Below, one piece after another: positions 1-12,200 of a DNA stretch of 64,000 nt. The stretch is from the NCBI GenBank assembly GCA_029465975.1, contig CM055730.1, positions 14,263,563 to 14,327,562 of the forward strand. The letters run 5' to 3'. This stretch comes from Dallia pectoralis. Its lineage: Eukaryota; Chordata; Actinopteri; Esociformes; Umbridae. Each line of letters opens with the position of its first letter. The stretch's first letter is position 1. The notes below the pieces were generated by a model. The model was given only the letters and a program-made list of their open reading frames with translations. It did no database searches and was not told where the DNA came from. Made by a program: the position numbers and the translations under genes.

Positions 1-1018
1 CTGTCTGTTAAATATTGGAATTCACAGGGTGAAACACAGGACACAGATCATTGAGCACGAATTATGCGTGGTCATTGAGCATTCATTTTCACATTAATTA
101 AAAAAACGAAAGAACATGGGAAGCCATGTTGAATAATTTATGCATTAGGTGTGCAAAAATTAAGAAGTGCTATTTGTCAAACCAGATTAAAAAAACACAT
201 TGCAATGTTCCTTTGAGCCAAAGTTTACTGGCTATTTAACATTATCACCCCTCACAAAGGTAACTTTTCGATATTTTGAGATGTATACTTTGTATACTGT
301 ATTTATCAGTATCATTCCCATTATAATGAATACAAAATGATGTCCTGCCCCATGTTAGCCCAGCTACATACCATTTTGAAGTAACATTATTTTCAAAGTA
401 TCAGCCACCCAAACTGGCCTACAGCTTATGTCAGATGAAAATAACCGTAATTTGAACGAACAGAAGACCGTGGCCCAGGGTTGGAATGGCCAAGGTAGAG
501 ATAGTGTGAGATAAAGTATGCAATAACTCTGCTGGCTTGAGATGCATCAGAAGTATGTTTCGATAGACAGTCATGACAGATACGAATCACCAATCAATCC
601 CTGTGATTTAGCTTAGAGTTCACTTGAAAACATATAGTCTCCATCTTTCTTTGTGAAACAAATTTCGGCAAACACTTACATAGCTTTCAGGAGAGAGAAC
701 CAGCTATAGACCCACGGCCAAACAGAGCCTCTGGACTAGTGGAGCCATGGGTGTATACTGATGCTGTAAACCAGGGTTCATTCCTACCAAAACTCATCCA
801 CAGAGATATACTGTAGTGGTTCTCAAGCACAGCTCAGAGACCCAAAAAACACCTATTTATTTCCAGAAGGACTACATAGCTGATTTAATTAGGAAAGTTA
901 CTAACTTAAGGTAATTGTCATGCTGTCTTAGTCAATCCCCCATGCGCCTGGTCAGGAAATATGCATGTCTACAGGGCAATTTGGAGAATAACTGTTTTTT
1001 GTATTAAACTTTTAAACT
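1..1018. other. GRID1 intron 2, unique sequence
   Basis: AT-rich sequence with no coding exon, RNA gene or recognisable repeat that I can support. It is assigned to GRID1 intron 2 because exon 2 lies at 28029-28184 on the minus strand and nothing resembling exon 3 is seen to its left. Confidence 0.5.
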
Positions 1019-1790
1019 TCTCACACAGTGGGCATCTCACACGGTGGGCTTCTCAAACGGTGGGCATCTCACACAGTGGGCTTCTCACACGGTGGGCATC
1101 TCACACAGTGGGCATCTCACACAGTGGGCATCTCACACAGTGGGCATCTCACACGGTGGGCATCTCACACAGTGGGCATCTCACACAGTGGGCATCTCAC
1201 ACGGTGGGCATCTCACACAGTGGGCATCTCACACGGTGGGCATCTCACACAGTGGGCTTCTCACTATGTGGGCTTCTCACACAGTGGGCTTCTCACACGG
1301 TGGGCTTCTCACACGGTGGGCATCTCACACAGTGGGCTTCTCACTATGTGGGCTTCTCACACAGTGGGCTTCTCACTATGTGGGCATCTCACACAGTGGG
1401 CATCTCACACGGTGGGCATCTCACACAGTGGGCTTCTCACACGGTGGGCATCTCACACAGTGGGCTTCTCACTATGTGGGCTTCTCACACAGTGGGCTTC
1501 TCACACAGTGGGCTTCTCACACGGTGGGCATCTCACACAGTGGGCTTCTCACTATGTGGGCTTCTCACACGGTGGGCATCTCACACAGTGGGCTTCTCAC
1601 TATGTGGGCATCTCACACAGTGGGCTTCTCACACAGTGGGCTTCTCACACGGTGGGCATCTCACACAGTGGGCTTCTCACACAGTGGGCTTCTCACACAG
1701 TGGGCTTCTCACACAGTGGGCTTCTCACACAGTGGGCTTCTCACACAGTGGGCTTCTCACACAGTGGACATCTCACACAGTGGGCTTCTC
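1019..1790. repeat. minisatellite, 16-bp unit, about 48 copies
   Basis: A head-to-tail array of the unit TCTCACACAGTGGGCA. Units differ mainly at three places: ACACAG, ACACGG or ACTATG in the first half, and GGGCAT or GGGCTT in the second. The right edge ends in an A-run. Sixteen is not a multiple of three, so one array reads through all three forward frames in turn (WASHTVGISHSG-type peptides), which explains the overlapping long open frames. I see no gene. Confidence 0.97.
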
Positions 1791-2689
1791 AAAAAAAAGC
1801 CCCGTCCAAAATGTCTCTAATGTCAGCAAACATAGTGACGTCGTGGTCAGAATTAAACATAAACAATATTGTTTAGAAATCCTTAGTTGCTATGCCCGAC
1901 ATTAGCAACAGTACTTCACAGTCTGTTGTATGGTACTTTTATAAACACATTATACTAATTATAAACACATTATCGAGCTTTAATTAGACTAACCTACATG
2001 TTGGCAAATCTAAAATATGTACTCAATTTCTCCATGACTAAGACTGAGAAGCTCAGATAGTGGCAATCATATATAAGATCTCCAGTTCACTTGCGGAGCA
2101 GAGTGGTACTTGGCAAAGGAGGTGTGCAAAGAACTGATTTCCTAGGTTTGGCTTTAATCACATTATGAAAATATCAAGCAAAGTTTAATCTAAACAGAAC
2201 CCTTGCTCGATCTGACACATCAATTCTAGTTGTGATATTTTCCCATTTTATTTGGAGAGGGCATTAGACTTTCCTTTGAAATCATTGTTGACAGAAAGTT
2301 ATGCACAGTCACCTAAAACAATGCTGATTCCAATATTAAAAAGGAGCAAAAAAGGCTGTATAAAAACCCAACATGAGTATAAAGCTATTATGTTATTATC
2401 CCAAGTGCAGATATTTCTCTCTGAGTAATCACAGGTCCTAAAAGAATAAGTCTTTGAAATCACCACTTTGAAGTGTTGATATTGTAAACAATATTTACCA
2501 TTTTGTAATAAAAAATTACCATCCTGTAATCAAAAATGACAATTTGTCGTGAATTTTGATGTCTGCTTGGGTATATTATCTTGGAATTATCTGGAAGATG
2601 CACTAGTGGTCAGATTTTGGGCAGAGGGCTCAGCTTTTTGGCCAAGATATTCATGTATTTGATCACTCGCAATACTGATGAACCTGACC
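1791..2689. other. intronic unique sequence
   Basis: AT-rich intronic sequence in which I see no exon, RNA gene or clear repeat. Confidence 0.4.
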
Positions 2690-2960
2690 AGTGGAAGAAC
2701 ATACACTTAACCTAACAGATCCACCACCATACTTTACAGTAGGTACAAGGTTCTTTCTGCATAAACATTGTCCTGTTGACGCCAAACCTTTCTCACTACG
2801 GATACATAAAACCCTGTTTCAAATGCCACGGCCATCATTTAAACTCCACACCACATTTGTTTGTTGCTATCAACAAAGGCTTTTCTCATGGCAGTTCAAT
2901 TTAGGTATACATTTTGTGATGTTCCATTCATGATCGCAGCAACTCCCAGCAAACACTCAA
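2690..2960. mobile_element. degenerate DNA-transposon-like fragment
   Basis: The stretch around CCACCACCATACTTTACAGT followed by GCCAAACCTTTCTCAC resembles the antisense of fish Tc1/mariner-type transposase sequence as I remember it. The reading frame is destroyed and no terminal repeats are visible. A library search is needed to name the family. Confidence 0.35.
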
Positions 2961-3089
2961 AGTCAACATATACTAACATTCAAATGTTTGGGGGATACAG
3001 ATACATAGCCTTTGCTCTGTACAGTGTCTGTTTACTTTTACCCATCTTAATATTTTATTTTTATTGGCCAGTCTGAGATACAGCTTTTT

Positions 3090-3676
3090 TTTTGCAACTG
3101 CCTAGAAGGCAATCAGCCTGGAGTTACCTGTTCACTGTTGAAGTTGAGACCTGTGTTTTGTGGGTACTATTTAATGAAGCTGCCAGGTTAGGGCCTGTGG
3201 GGCAACTGTTTCTCATACTAGACACTTTAATGTATTTGTCCTCTTGTTCAGTTGTGCACGGGGGGCACCTTTTTCCGGTTAGAGCCAGTTTGCGCTGTTC
3301 TGTGAAGGGAGTAGTACATTTTGTGAGTAATCAAACCCAGAAACGCAGATGCTCCAGATACTGAACAAGTGAAAAAGACAGTTTAATTGCTATTTTAATC
3401 TTCATAACTGTTTTCAGCTGTGCTAATATAATCAAAATGTTTTAAAATGATCAATTAGCCATTTCCAATTCTATACCGTACACAGTAGTGATAGTTGCTG
3501 ACAACGGGCCTCTTTATACTCTATTAAAACTCTACCATTTCCATTTACAATGTTAACAATGTCTATACTGTATTTCTCATCAATTTAATGTTATTTTAAT
3601 GAAAAAAAAATTGAATGAGCTTTCTCGTTGAGAACAAGTACATAACTAAGTGACCGCAAACTTTCAAAAGACAGCG
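3090..3676. mobile_element. dispersed repeat family A, copy 1
   Basis: Begins near GCCTAGAAGGCAATCAGCCT and ends at CTAAGTGACCGCAAACTTTC. Blocks such as TATTTAATGAAGCTGCCAGG, GCGCTGTTCTGTGAAGGGAG and TCTATACTGTATTTCTCATC also occur, diverged and in the same order, at about 62800-63562 in a WAPL intron. This copy lacks a middle block present in the other. It resembles a common non-autonomous repeat of salmonid and pike genomes. It has no coding capacity. Confidence 0.7.
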
Positions 3677-4215
3677 TATGTGTCTTCTGAAGCACATGTA
3701 ATGCCACTCTGGTTCTTCTCATGCTGCTCTATACTAGAACAGTTCATCAAACTCTGCGGTTGTCTACCTCCATTTAGAAGTGAGGCACTGGTCCAAAACA
3801 TATATCACACATATGATCCACAGCAAGGATTCCAAAGCACAAGAGTGAATTACACTTCTAATTTCATCTCATTGTTTAGGCTCGCTGAAGCAAATGTCAT
3901 GGGTCTTAGGGTGTATCCCTGAGCAAAGAAGACGAGGCAAAAGAGCAGGAGAAGTGTGCTGTCATGGCTGCATCTAATCTAAGTAAATCAGAAACGATTT
4001 AAATTGGTTGCTAAGAGGAAAGCTGTGGCTGTAGCTTCACGGTCTTATCTCATCCGCGGCTCCCCAGGGAAACAAGTAGCACATGTAGTTGGATACATTG
4101 CCATCTTCAGAGGCGGGCGAACCTCAGACTCAGAGTGGCCGCATCATGTCCGGCTGCGCACTAAAAAAACTATTGTTAATTTGGTCTCCCATTTGGACGA
4201 GATGTGAAGTTACAG
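3677..4215. other. intronic unique sequence
   Basis: I see no exon or clear repeat here. Two short open frames lack family features and are probably chance. Confidence 0.35.
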
Positions 4216-4492
4216 CCTAGCAGTAGGGCTGCTTCGTTGTGACCAGGACATCACATCTTTGCAGCAGACAACAGTGCCCTGTGGACTGGGCGATGCAATA
4301 TGCCTCAGCATTATAAGAAGGTGCTCGACCATGTAGAACCCCACTGATATTTGCACAATATTCCGTGTATTCATTGTGTAACTGTATGTTGTCTTGCACG
4401 TTTTCGCTTTATCTTGGCCATGTCATGGTTGCAAATGGGAATTTGTTCTCAATCAGCCTACCTGGTTAAATAAAGGTTAAATAAAAAAATAA
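4216..4492 (+). mobile_element. retroposon 3'-tail fragment
   Basis: Ends with TTGTTCTCAATCAGCCTACC, then GGTTAAATAAAGGTTAAATA and an A-rich tail. This is a 3' tail shared by many teleost LINE/SINE copies. The same tail closes the tRNA-derived SINE at 47305-47460. The upstream part is probably the 3' end of the parent element. The poly(A)-like end sets the plus orientation. Confidence 0.6.
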
Positions 4493-7400
4493 TATGGGCC
4501 AGGCTTCATTTTAGTCTTAGCCCGCCTTAAAATCCGAACCAACTGCAGACATATGCTTCTCCTGCTGTGCTCCCATATCTTACTTGTGTGAAATCCTAAA
4601 TATATACAAGAAACTGCACCGGAGAAATGTGTATGATGTGTGGTCTTTCTAAACACTAAAAAACAATACTCCTTCCACTTATCCATTAAACCATTGCCTA
4701 GCTATCACGTTCTGCTGGATTTAGAACTACATTTAAAAATAATTATAGATTCATTTTGTCCAGGTAACGTAATTTAAGCATGCGAGAGAGAAAAACGCAG
4801 CAAGATTTGAAAATATGGGACTAAATTTCTTTCTTAGAGGACTAGCTAATGCAATTTACTGAAGCGTTGCTCACTTTCGGTATGCCTCTGAGGCATCACG
4901 AGATGGGGTTAGGGTTTGTGTGTATTAGTGTGTGTGTGTGTGTGTGCGTTTGTGTGTGTGCGTTTGTGTGCGTGCGTGGAAAAAATATTCTCAACATTGA
5001 CAGGATCCCTTTCAATAATTTCCCAGTACAGGTATTGTCAGACTGCCTGGTGGGTTTAACGCTGACTAGGTTCTTGCATACCATTAGGATAGAAGATGAG
5101 ATGTCCGTGGTGCTGCAGGCGCCCTCATTACAAACTGCCGTGGCTCCAGCTGAAGACCCATACCATCGGCTAGAGGTTTATACCTGCTTTATTGAGCGTT
5201 TGATTCACTGGTGTGTATTCAAAGCTGACGGATACCTTTTATGTGCCTGGCATTTTTGTGTGTGTGTGTGTGTGTGGGTGCGGGCACACCTGTTTTACTC
5301 TTTCTGTGAATCGCTCCTGGTGTGCATCGGCAAAGAGCTCTTTCACATGTCATTCGACAAATGTAATAATCAGGTAGTTTGCAAAAAAAGCACTGGCAGT
5401 TCGATCGGAACCGAGAGTGCCGTGGCAATGTACCCCGGCAGTCGAAATCAGTACTATGCATGAGCAGAAAAGAACACCACAGCATTTTTTAAGATACAAT
5501 ATTTTGTTAATGGGGGATTACATATATAGTGAGTACCATAATTCACTGGCCAGTGAAATTGTTTTTGTTATGTTGTTGCTGTACTTTAGCACTTTGTAAA
5601 ACCGATGCTATTATTTAAAAACAGTTCCTCCGTTGCATGAAATGAAAGATGACAGTCTGCTCGTCAATCTCATTATCGTTGTATTTTTCGAAACACAAAC
5701 AGAACAAAAAAATGTAATTGTCCAATGTCCACAAGACCCCCGAAGGTGTCCTGTGATATCTGGCACCAAGAAAACAGGATTCATCGGACTAGACAGCCTT
5801 CTTCCGCTCCTTCAAGGTCCAGTTTGTTTTGGCTCAGTAGTGCGGTGTATATATGAGAATATACACATACACATCGCATAGACCGAAAGCTTTAGGCTAG
5901 TTTCAACACTCCTGAATCTAATGCAGATTGTGGCTAGGTAGATGTGTTGCTAGATAGGGCCATACAATACCATACAATACAATTACATATGATGAAACGG
6001 GAGGAGGGAGGGCGGGAAAAGGAGTTAAAAAGAGAGTATATGTTTACTCACGCAGAAAATGTACTCGTTAAGCATATTCAGATGTTTAAGTCCTTAGGAA
6101 GCGTGTTTCTCAACTGTGCATGTTCTCTTGTGTGGACTAAACATAAAAACTTTTATGAAAGAGTGAATCAGATTAATTAAAATAAAATTGCAAGATTTAA
6201 TCCGGAAAGTATTTTGAAATGCATTACTCTAAAACTATACTTAAAGTCAACCTGATCACTCACAATACTAAATGATAAAAGCTTCAACAAGTGTATCTTG
6301 AATAAAAATACTAATCTACTGCATGAATAAATGTGTAAATGTGATGATATTCAACATGTTTAATTAGCAAAATATATGTTTGTATTTCGTGCATATTTAT
6401 AATACATTCTATACATTCTATGCAAAAACTTTTAATAAGTGTTATGAACTGCTAAAAAGTTTAATTTATAGTATGCATCTTATAGTAAGATGTTCTAGAA
6501 ATTCTGAGAGGATTTCTCATATTTGAAGTAAATCATTTACATTTTTAATATGTTTTACTGCTTTTTTACTTGGTCGGTGATCATGCCTCTTTCAGACAAA
6601 TTCCTCAAATCAACAAACATTTTGGATCCCAAAAAAATATACAAAAAATGTTGTTGTTTTTTGTTCATCAAATTACTATAGTAATATATATATATATATA
6701 CACAAAACAAAAACAACATTTTTGAGTCTATGTTTATGAGAAGACACTATTTCCGGTGGCTGATTTCTGTAAATCCCCATTAATTCCACAACCTACTCTT
6801 TGTATTTATAAAATTGTAATGTGCCAGTGTTGAATTGATTTTTTGATTCATATTCATCATATGCTTATGGTATATGGGCCTACTTTTGAGTTCTGATGAG
6901 TTGGGGAAAGTTTAAAGTATTTCGATCAACTCATAGGCAACGGTTATCAATATTAGCAACTGAGTGATCAAACACAAACCCCTAATGGCAATGTGGCAAA
7001 CGTGCTAAGAAGTATATGATGGTAAAGTTCTACAACACATTATCTATAATGCTTTATGGCCCTTGTGCTTCAATTTGTAATGAAGCCCAGAGGGACAACT
7101 TCTTCTCTTGGTTCAATTGAGTCAATACAAAATGCTCCGAAGATAAACAAGGCAAACGGTTAATCACGATAGAGCTATATTACAAGAGACAATCAATTTG
7201 ACATTTATAGGTGGGCAGGTCAAAAAAGCAGGATATACCCTTTTTGACAACTGCCTGTTCCTTTCTGGGTCTCCTCTCCTGACATCCCTATGGAACATTT
7301 TAAAAGATTTTAAAGATTGATTAAACTTTTTTTAAATTAGAAATGTGTCAGGAGACACATTTAGTATTCATATTTAGTATTATTCATATTAGCATTAGCA

Positions 7401-7790
7401 GTAGACACGGCCCTTGGAGCAGTTTTTACCAAGCCCAGTCAGTCTGAAATGTCTTGGTTACGTTTCTAACAGTGTCTCCTCTTTGGCAGAGTATTCTCTT
7501 TTTCTCCTTTATCAACTCACTTTCTGTCTATTACACTATATCCTTGTGTGTATTTTTTTGCCTTCCTAAAGTGTATCTTACTTTAGCTGTTTCTTTTCAT
7601 ATGCTTCTATATTCTATGTCAGCCAAAAAAGAAAACTGAGCCCTGGTCAATCGCTGAATGAAAATAAAGGAAAGTCGGTCTCAAAATATCTAATTCTATT
7701 GTTGTTATTCAATCTCAAAACCCCTTCAGATACCTAAATAGCGAATTTTGCTGTTTGATGATGTACAGTTTTTTCCATTGAGTTTTACTG
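4493..7790. other. AT-rich intronic sequence with short TG tracts
   Basis: Contains interrupted TG tracts at about 4915-4978 and 5255-5278 and a short AT tract near 6683-6700. Open frames in this stretch are short and have no recognisable domain. No exon with splice-site support was seen. Confidence 0.4.
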
Positions 7791-7797
7791 TCAATTA

Positions 7798-9486
7798 CAG
7801 TTTTTTTCAAATGTTTACACAGTAAAATAAAAATGTACACAAAATTTGCAAAATTCTACTCCAATGAGCAAAACACCTGCACAGATTTGCACAACATTAC
7901 ACACAATGTCTGCTTCAACCTTTTTGCAAAACATAACACACAGTGATTTGTAAAACTCTACACACATTTTCACACCTTAGACACAGATAAGGATTGTGAG
8001 GTTACTTCCTTGTCATTACAAAGCCCCGGACTGCCAATAATCCCACTAATGAACAAATTGGATAAGCACATCCACCAGATGTGGAAGCACACATATGCTA
8101 ATTTGAAAACGCAGCACTCAGGTGTGCTATAAGGCAGCAGGTGAATTCACCTGTCTTCAACAAAAATGGAAGGAGCTAGAAGAAGAAGAGAAAATGAGAG
8201 GGGGAGCTCAAAGAGGAGATGAAGGAGGTAGAGGAAGAGGAGAAGGAGGAGGTAAAGGAGAAGGAGAAAGACCAGGAGGGTTAGCAGTTGGAGTAGTAGA
8301 GAAGTAGAGAAGACCCGGTCGACGTGTCTCCCCCTGCTGGTCGATCTGTGTAGAAATTAGCATGTCCCTTATTGGTTTATTGACCGCAATGCCTGAATAT
8401 GGACAGCTGTGTCAACGGCTTGACCCGCCTCTCTCTGCCTGTTGCTATAGAAACATATAGTGTCTTAATGACTGGAGATGTAAATAATGGATTTGTTGAC
8501 TTGAAAAAGGCCAGTAGATATAAAGCAACTTTACAAGCAATATGACTTGTGCTTTCTGTGAATATGTGGATGTTGAGATTCTCAATGAAGGGAGGCTGAA
8601 TTATGGGAGAAGTGTTTTTTGTACCACAATTACTGGCCATAGGAAACTTGAAGCCAATAATGTGCTAATATACTGTCTGTTTTGACATGTGTATTAAACG
8701 GTCCACAGATATAGTTTACAGTCAAACCACTTCACAATATGGTGCTCTTCAGTGTAAACCATAGTCAGTATTACTAGCGATGCACACGTAACTTAAAATG
8801 TCCAATGAAGTAAAGCCATACAATGAATTTATATATTTCCTCACGCACGGACGTGTATTTCTCAGTTGAACTTGTTTAAGGATGTGTAAAACATTGGATT
8901 GGTCATTCGGTAAAGCGGCGCATTCAAACACCTCCTTGCCTTGAAATGTGTGCCTGTTAGTTTTCAGTGTGGTGGATGCAGACTACTACACTGTATGGGA
9001 ATACTCTCTCTAACCCTAACCCTTTGTGCTGTTATGCATGTTGGTAATACATCTGCTCTTGATTAAATCTGCCTGTTCTTTAAAAAAAAAAAAGTAAAGG
9101 AGAAGGCCCAGGTAGTGGGTTTGTCAGATTTTTTTTTTTTCATCAAATTTATCCCTTACATAAGAATGTCTGGCCGAAAATCTAGCACATGTTATTTCCT
9201 AAAATTAGTTTTTTACAAATGTGTTTTTTATTTATCACAGCAGTGTGAAACTTGCTGCAATAGTGTCTGATCATTGGGGACTGTGTTGGTTAAATGAAAA
9301 CTAATAGCATTTTCACAAATATGTGTATATGTTTTTACTGAAGTGTGTATGTTTTGAAAGAAGTGTGTCATTTTGAAAAAACAATCTAGGAATTATGCAA
9401 ACTGAGTACTGTGTTTGGATAATTGTGATTATATTTTGAAAAAAAATACGTATTTCAAAATTGCGTGTAAACAATTGAAAAAACTG
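7798..9486 (+). mobile_element. non-autonomous Tc1/mariner-type transposon
   Basis: The ends form imperfect inverted repeats: CAGTTTTTTTCAAATGTTTA at 7798 and, read from the other strand at 9486, CAGTTTTTTCAATTGTTTAC. Both are flanked by TA, the duplicated target of the Tc1/mariner superfamily. Near 8166 an ATG opens a short Arg/Glu-rich frame (MEGARRRRENERG) and then a Gly/Arg/Glu-rich stretch. This resembles the low-complexity N-terminus of a fish mariner-like transposase. The catalytic DDE region is missing. An outer TIR-like TACAGTTTTTTCCATTG sits at 7763, just outside. The element was later split by a retroposed insert at 8265-9093. Confidence 0.75.
8265..9093 (+). pseudogene. processed retrocopy inserted in the transposon
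   Basis: The insert ends in 12 consecutive A residues (9082-9093), preceded about 15 nt upstream by ATTAAA (9062-9067), a variant polyadenylation signal. The 13-bp sequence GTAAAGGAGAAGG occurs directly before the insert (8252-8264) and directly after its A-tail (9094-9106), as a LINE-mediated target-site duplication would. The body has no long plus-strand frame, so the source was probably an mRNA 3' UTR or a non-coding RNA. I do not recognise the parent gene. The left boundary is less certain than the right because the target is purine-rich. Confidence 0.7.
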
Positions 9487-12200
9487 TAATTAGCCAGCTA
9501 TCGTCTAAAGTGCCTACAGTTTATCTAGTGCCACTTTGATCAAGTCATGATTGTACAAAGACCAGCTAAAGGTGCCAATGTACATAAAAAAAATAAAAAT
9601 TAACCATACCAATAGAAAAATGTGTATATACATTAAAGGGGCAGTATACATTTATGTAATAATGCACACCATGTTTGCGTACAAGTAGCATACAAACAAG
9701 CAGAAATTATCAGTAGATATCTGCATTTTAAAATGAACGTATGTGCTGTCCTTCCCACCATAAATCACCCACCATACTGTATCTTATAAGGTATGGGACG
9801 ACAGGGAAGAGACTAATCGTGTTATTGTTTAGACTGGTTACCTTTAAGGATCAATTGTCCATTTGTCACATACTAGAGTGACTTTTTATTCCAGTACTAT
9901 ATAGACTACACTTTTCCATGTTATATTGCCAGGGAATTTCCACAAATGCCTTACTCGTGGAGTTAATTTGGACATATCTTGAGATTTAAGATTTGATATT
10001 GGCAAAATGGTGTAAGTTCCACAATCCTAAATACAGAGATTCAATTGAGTCAAGAAATGGCTTCTATATTAAAAATTGCACAACGATTCTTGCTGACACT
10101 TCGTCACTGGAAGCGACAAGAACGAGCCTGTGCGCAGATATCTTCAAAAAAGCTAAATACAAACCAACATCACTGCATGCTTGCCTACCTCACTACACAA
10201 CACACACTCCTGGGCCTGCTCGAGTCAGCTTCTGACCAGTAACCAAAATCAAGACAAAGTCCTTGAACTGACCAGGTAAGAAATCTGTAATTTTCTCCTT
10301 GAGCAGGACTGTGGTAGTGTACTGTACACGTTTCCGAAATGTAAAGAGGCTGGGTTAAAAGTGGATACATTTTGGTTGTCATTTTATGACTTAACAGTTT
10401 AGAAAAAAAGATCTTTGTTTGCACAGCTTTACTCAGAGGAGCAAAATAAAAACTAATTGTTGACCATTTTAAAGTGATGCCTAAATATACATGAATTCAT
10501 AAAGCTGTAGTCTATATTCCAAAATCTATTCATTATATTAACACACAGTATTATGTTGTATTAGTAGCTTGTAATGGGCCAGTTTCTCAGTCTTTGACAT
10601 GAGACACTTGACGTTTCCCACCCACACATTTTTGGGAATGACAAATTTGCGGTTATCTGTCAACCCCCCGAACTTCACCATAGACTCAGCGATTGATTAA
10701 TTTGTGACTGATATATAGACATCTTCAGAACACCATCTAGAAACTACTGGCAAATGAATTTGTAGGCATCATCATTGATCAATGCCAATTATCACTGTGT
10801 ATAGCAAACTCCAATTTAAATATGAAGTATTATGGGAAAGAAATAAACTAGAGTGTGCACTCGGCACAATGGTGCTTTTCATGACAAAATGAGTGAATTA
10901 ATGTGTCGGAAAAAAGTCAGAGTTCACATTGGTTGCAATGGATGCAGCCAAAGCAGTCGAAAAGATCTACTTACAAAAACACTGTGAACACAATCCATAC
11001 TTATTAGAAAACACTCTGCCACCAAAACAAGCCAAGTTCCCAATAAAACCCTAGAGGGTGTTAATATGATCAGCCTGAAGAGCCAGCTACAAGACATTCT
11101 CAAAGAAATCGAGACCTACAACTTAACTGTGGTTATCCACATTGTCCGATGTGGTGACTGTCATCCCAGGGCTAATTCCAATTTTCTACAGGGAGGACAT
11201 GCACCTTACCTTGTACATGGATCAACTGATGCATTTACTGAAACTAAAGCCCACACACCGATGAGAATCAGAGTTTGGGGAAACAGGAATGACCAAATCA
11301 AACAAAGAGTACAGTCCAAGCATTCACTTAAACCAAGCGACAGACTGAAAGCAGTCCCTTGTAATTTACCATCAGATTGATCTTTGTACAAGAGATTCCT
11401 TGAAGTTGTCATGGGTTTGATGACCTACTTTGACATCGTCGTAAGCTATTATTGCGAGCCCTATTGACGTTATTTCAAAGTTCAATCAATACGCCTATTT
11501 AGCCTAATGCATTAAATAGATCTACTGTTGGCCATGAGGACACACTTTGTTCAATTGTGACTTTACTAAACAATTGTACTAAAATAAGACCCTATAACTT
11601 GAGCCATTATGTAATGCTTCAGCAAAGAAAATTGCAAAAAAACATTTTTTACTTAAGAGAAAATATTTTTACCCAGACAAAAAGTTTATAAAGGCAACTT
11701 TAAGATTTCACCTCCGTGAGGGCAAAGAAACAAGTTGGTTGCCAAACAGCTCACAACAACAAAAGCTCACTTGGTGACAGACCATTGACCAAAAGGAATT
11801 AGTTAAATTTACTCAGGTTTTGCCTGGTAAAAGAGTATGCATATGTTTACTACATTATCATAATGAAGTTTACAGTTTACCAACCATGTATGGAAAGATG
11901 AATGAATGTTTTAGATAGGAGTTTAAGTGGCTACAGGCTATTATTACAAAAAATCGGAGTAGCACTGCCTGGGACTGGAATTTCATAACAATATATTTTG
12001 GGCAAAAGTTGCTGAGAACCAGCTGTCTGTCCGGTGAAAGCACACGCTGCAGACCATGACTTCCAGTTGACCATGAAACCACTGCTGCTAGTATGTTGGT
12101 ATTTTTGTTTGAACAACAATCTACCCGTAAAATGTATCAGGTAAATAATGAAATAATGTGGATATATTCAACATAAATAACACGAGTGGTGAGTTTTGTT
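9487..12200. other. intronic unique sequence
   Basis: AT-rich intron. A 104-codon open frame at 11066-11380 shows no recognisable domain, and I do not call it a gene. No other feature is supported. Confidence 0.4.

Noticed and set aside
11066..11380. 104-codon frame as a small gene
   Set aside because: No recognisable family and no supporting signals in an intron setting.
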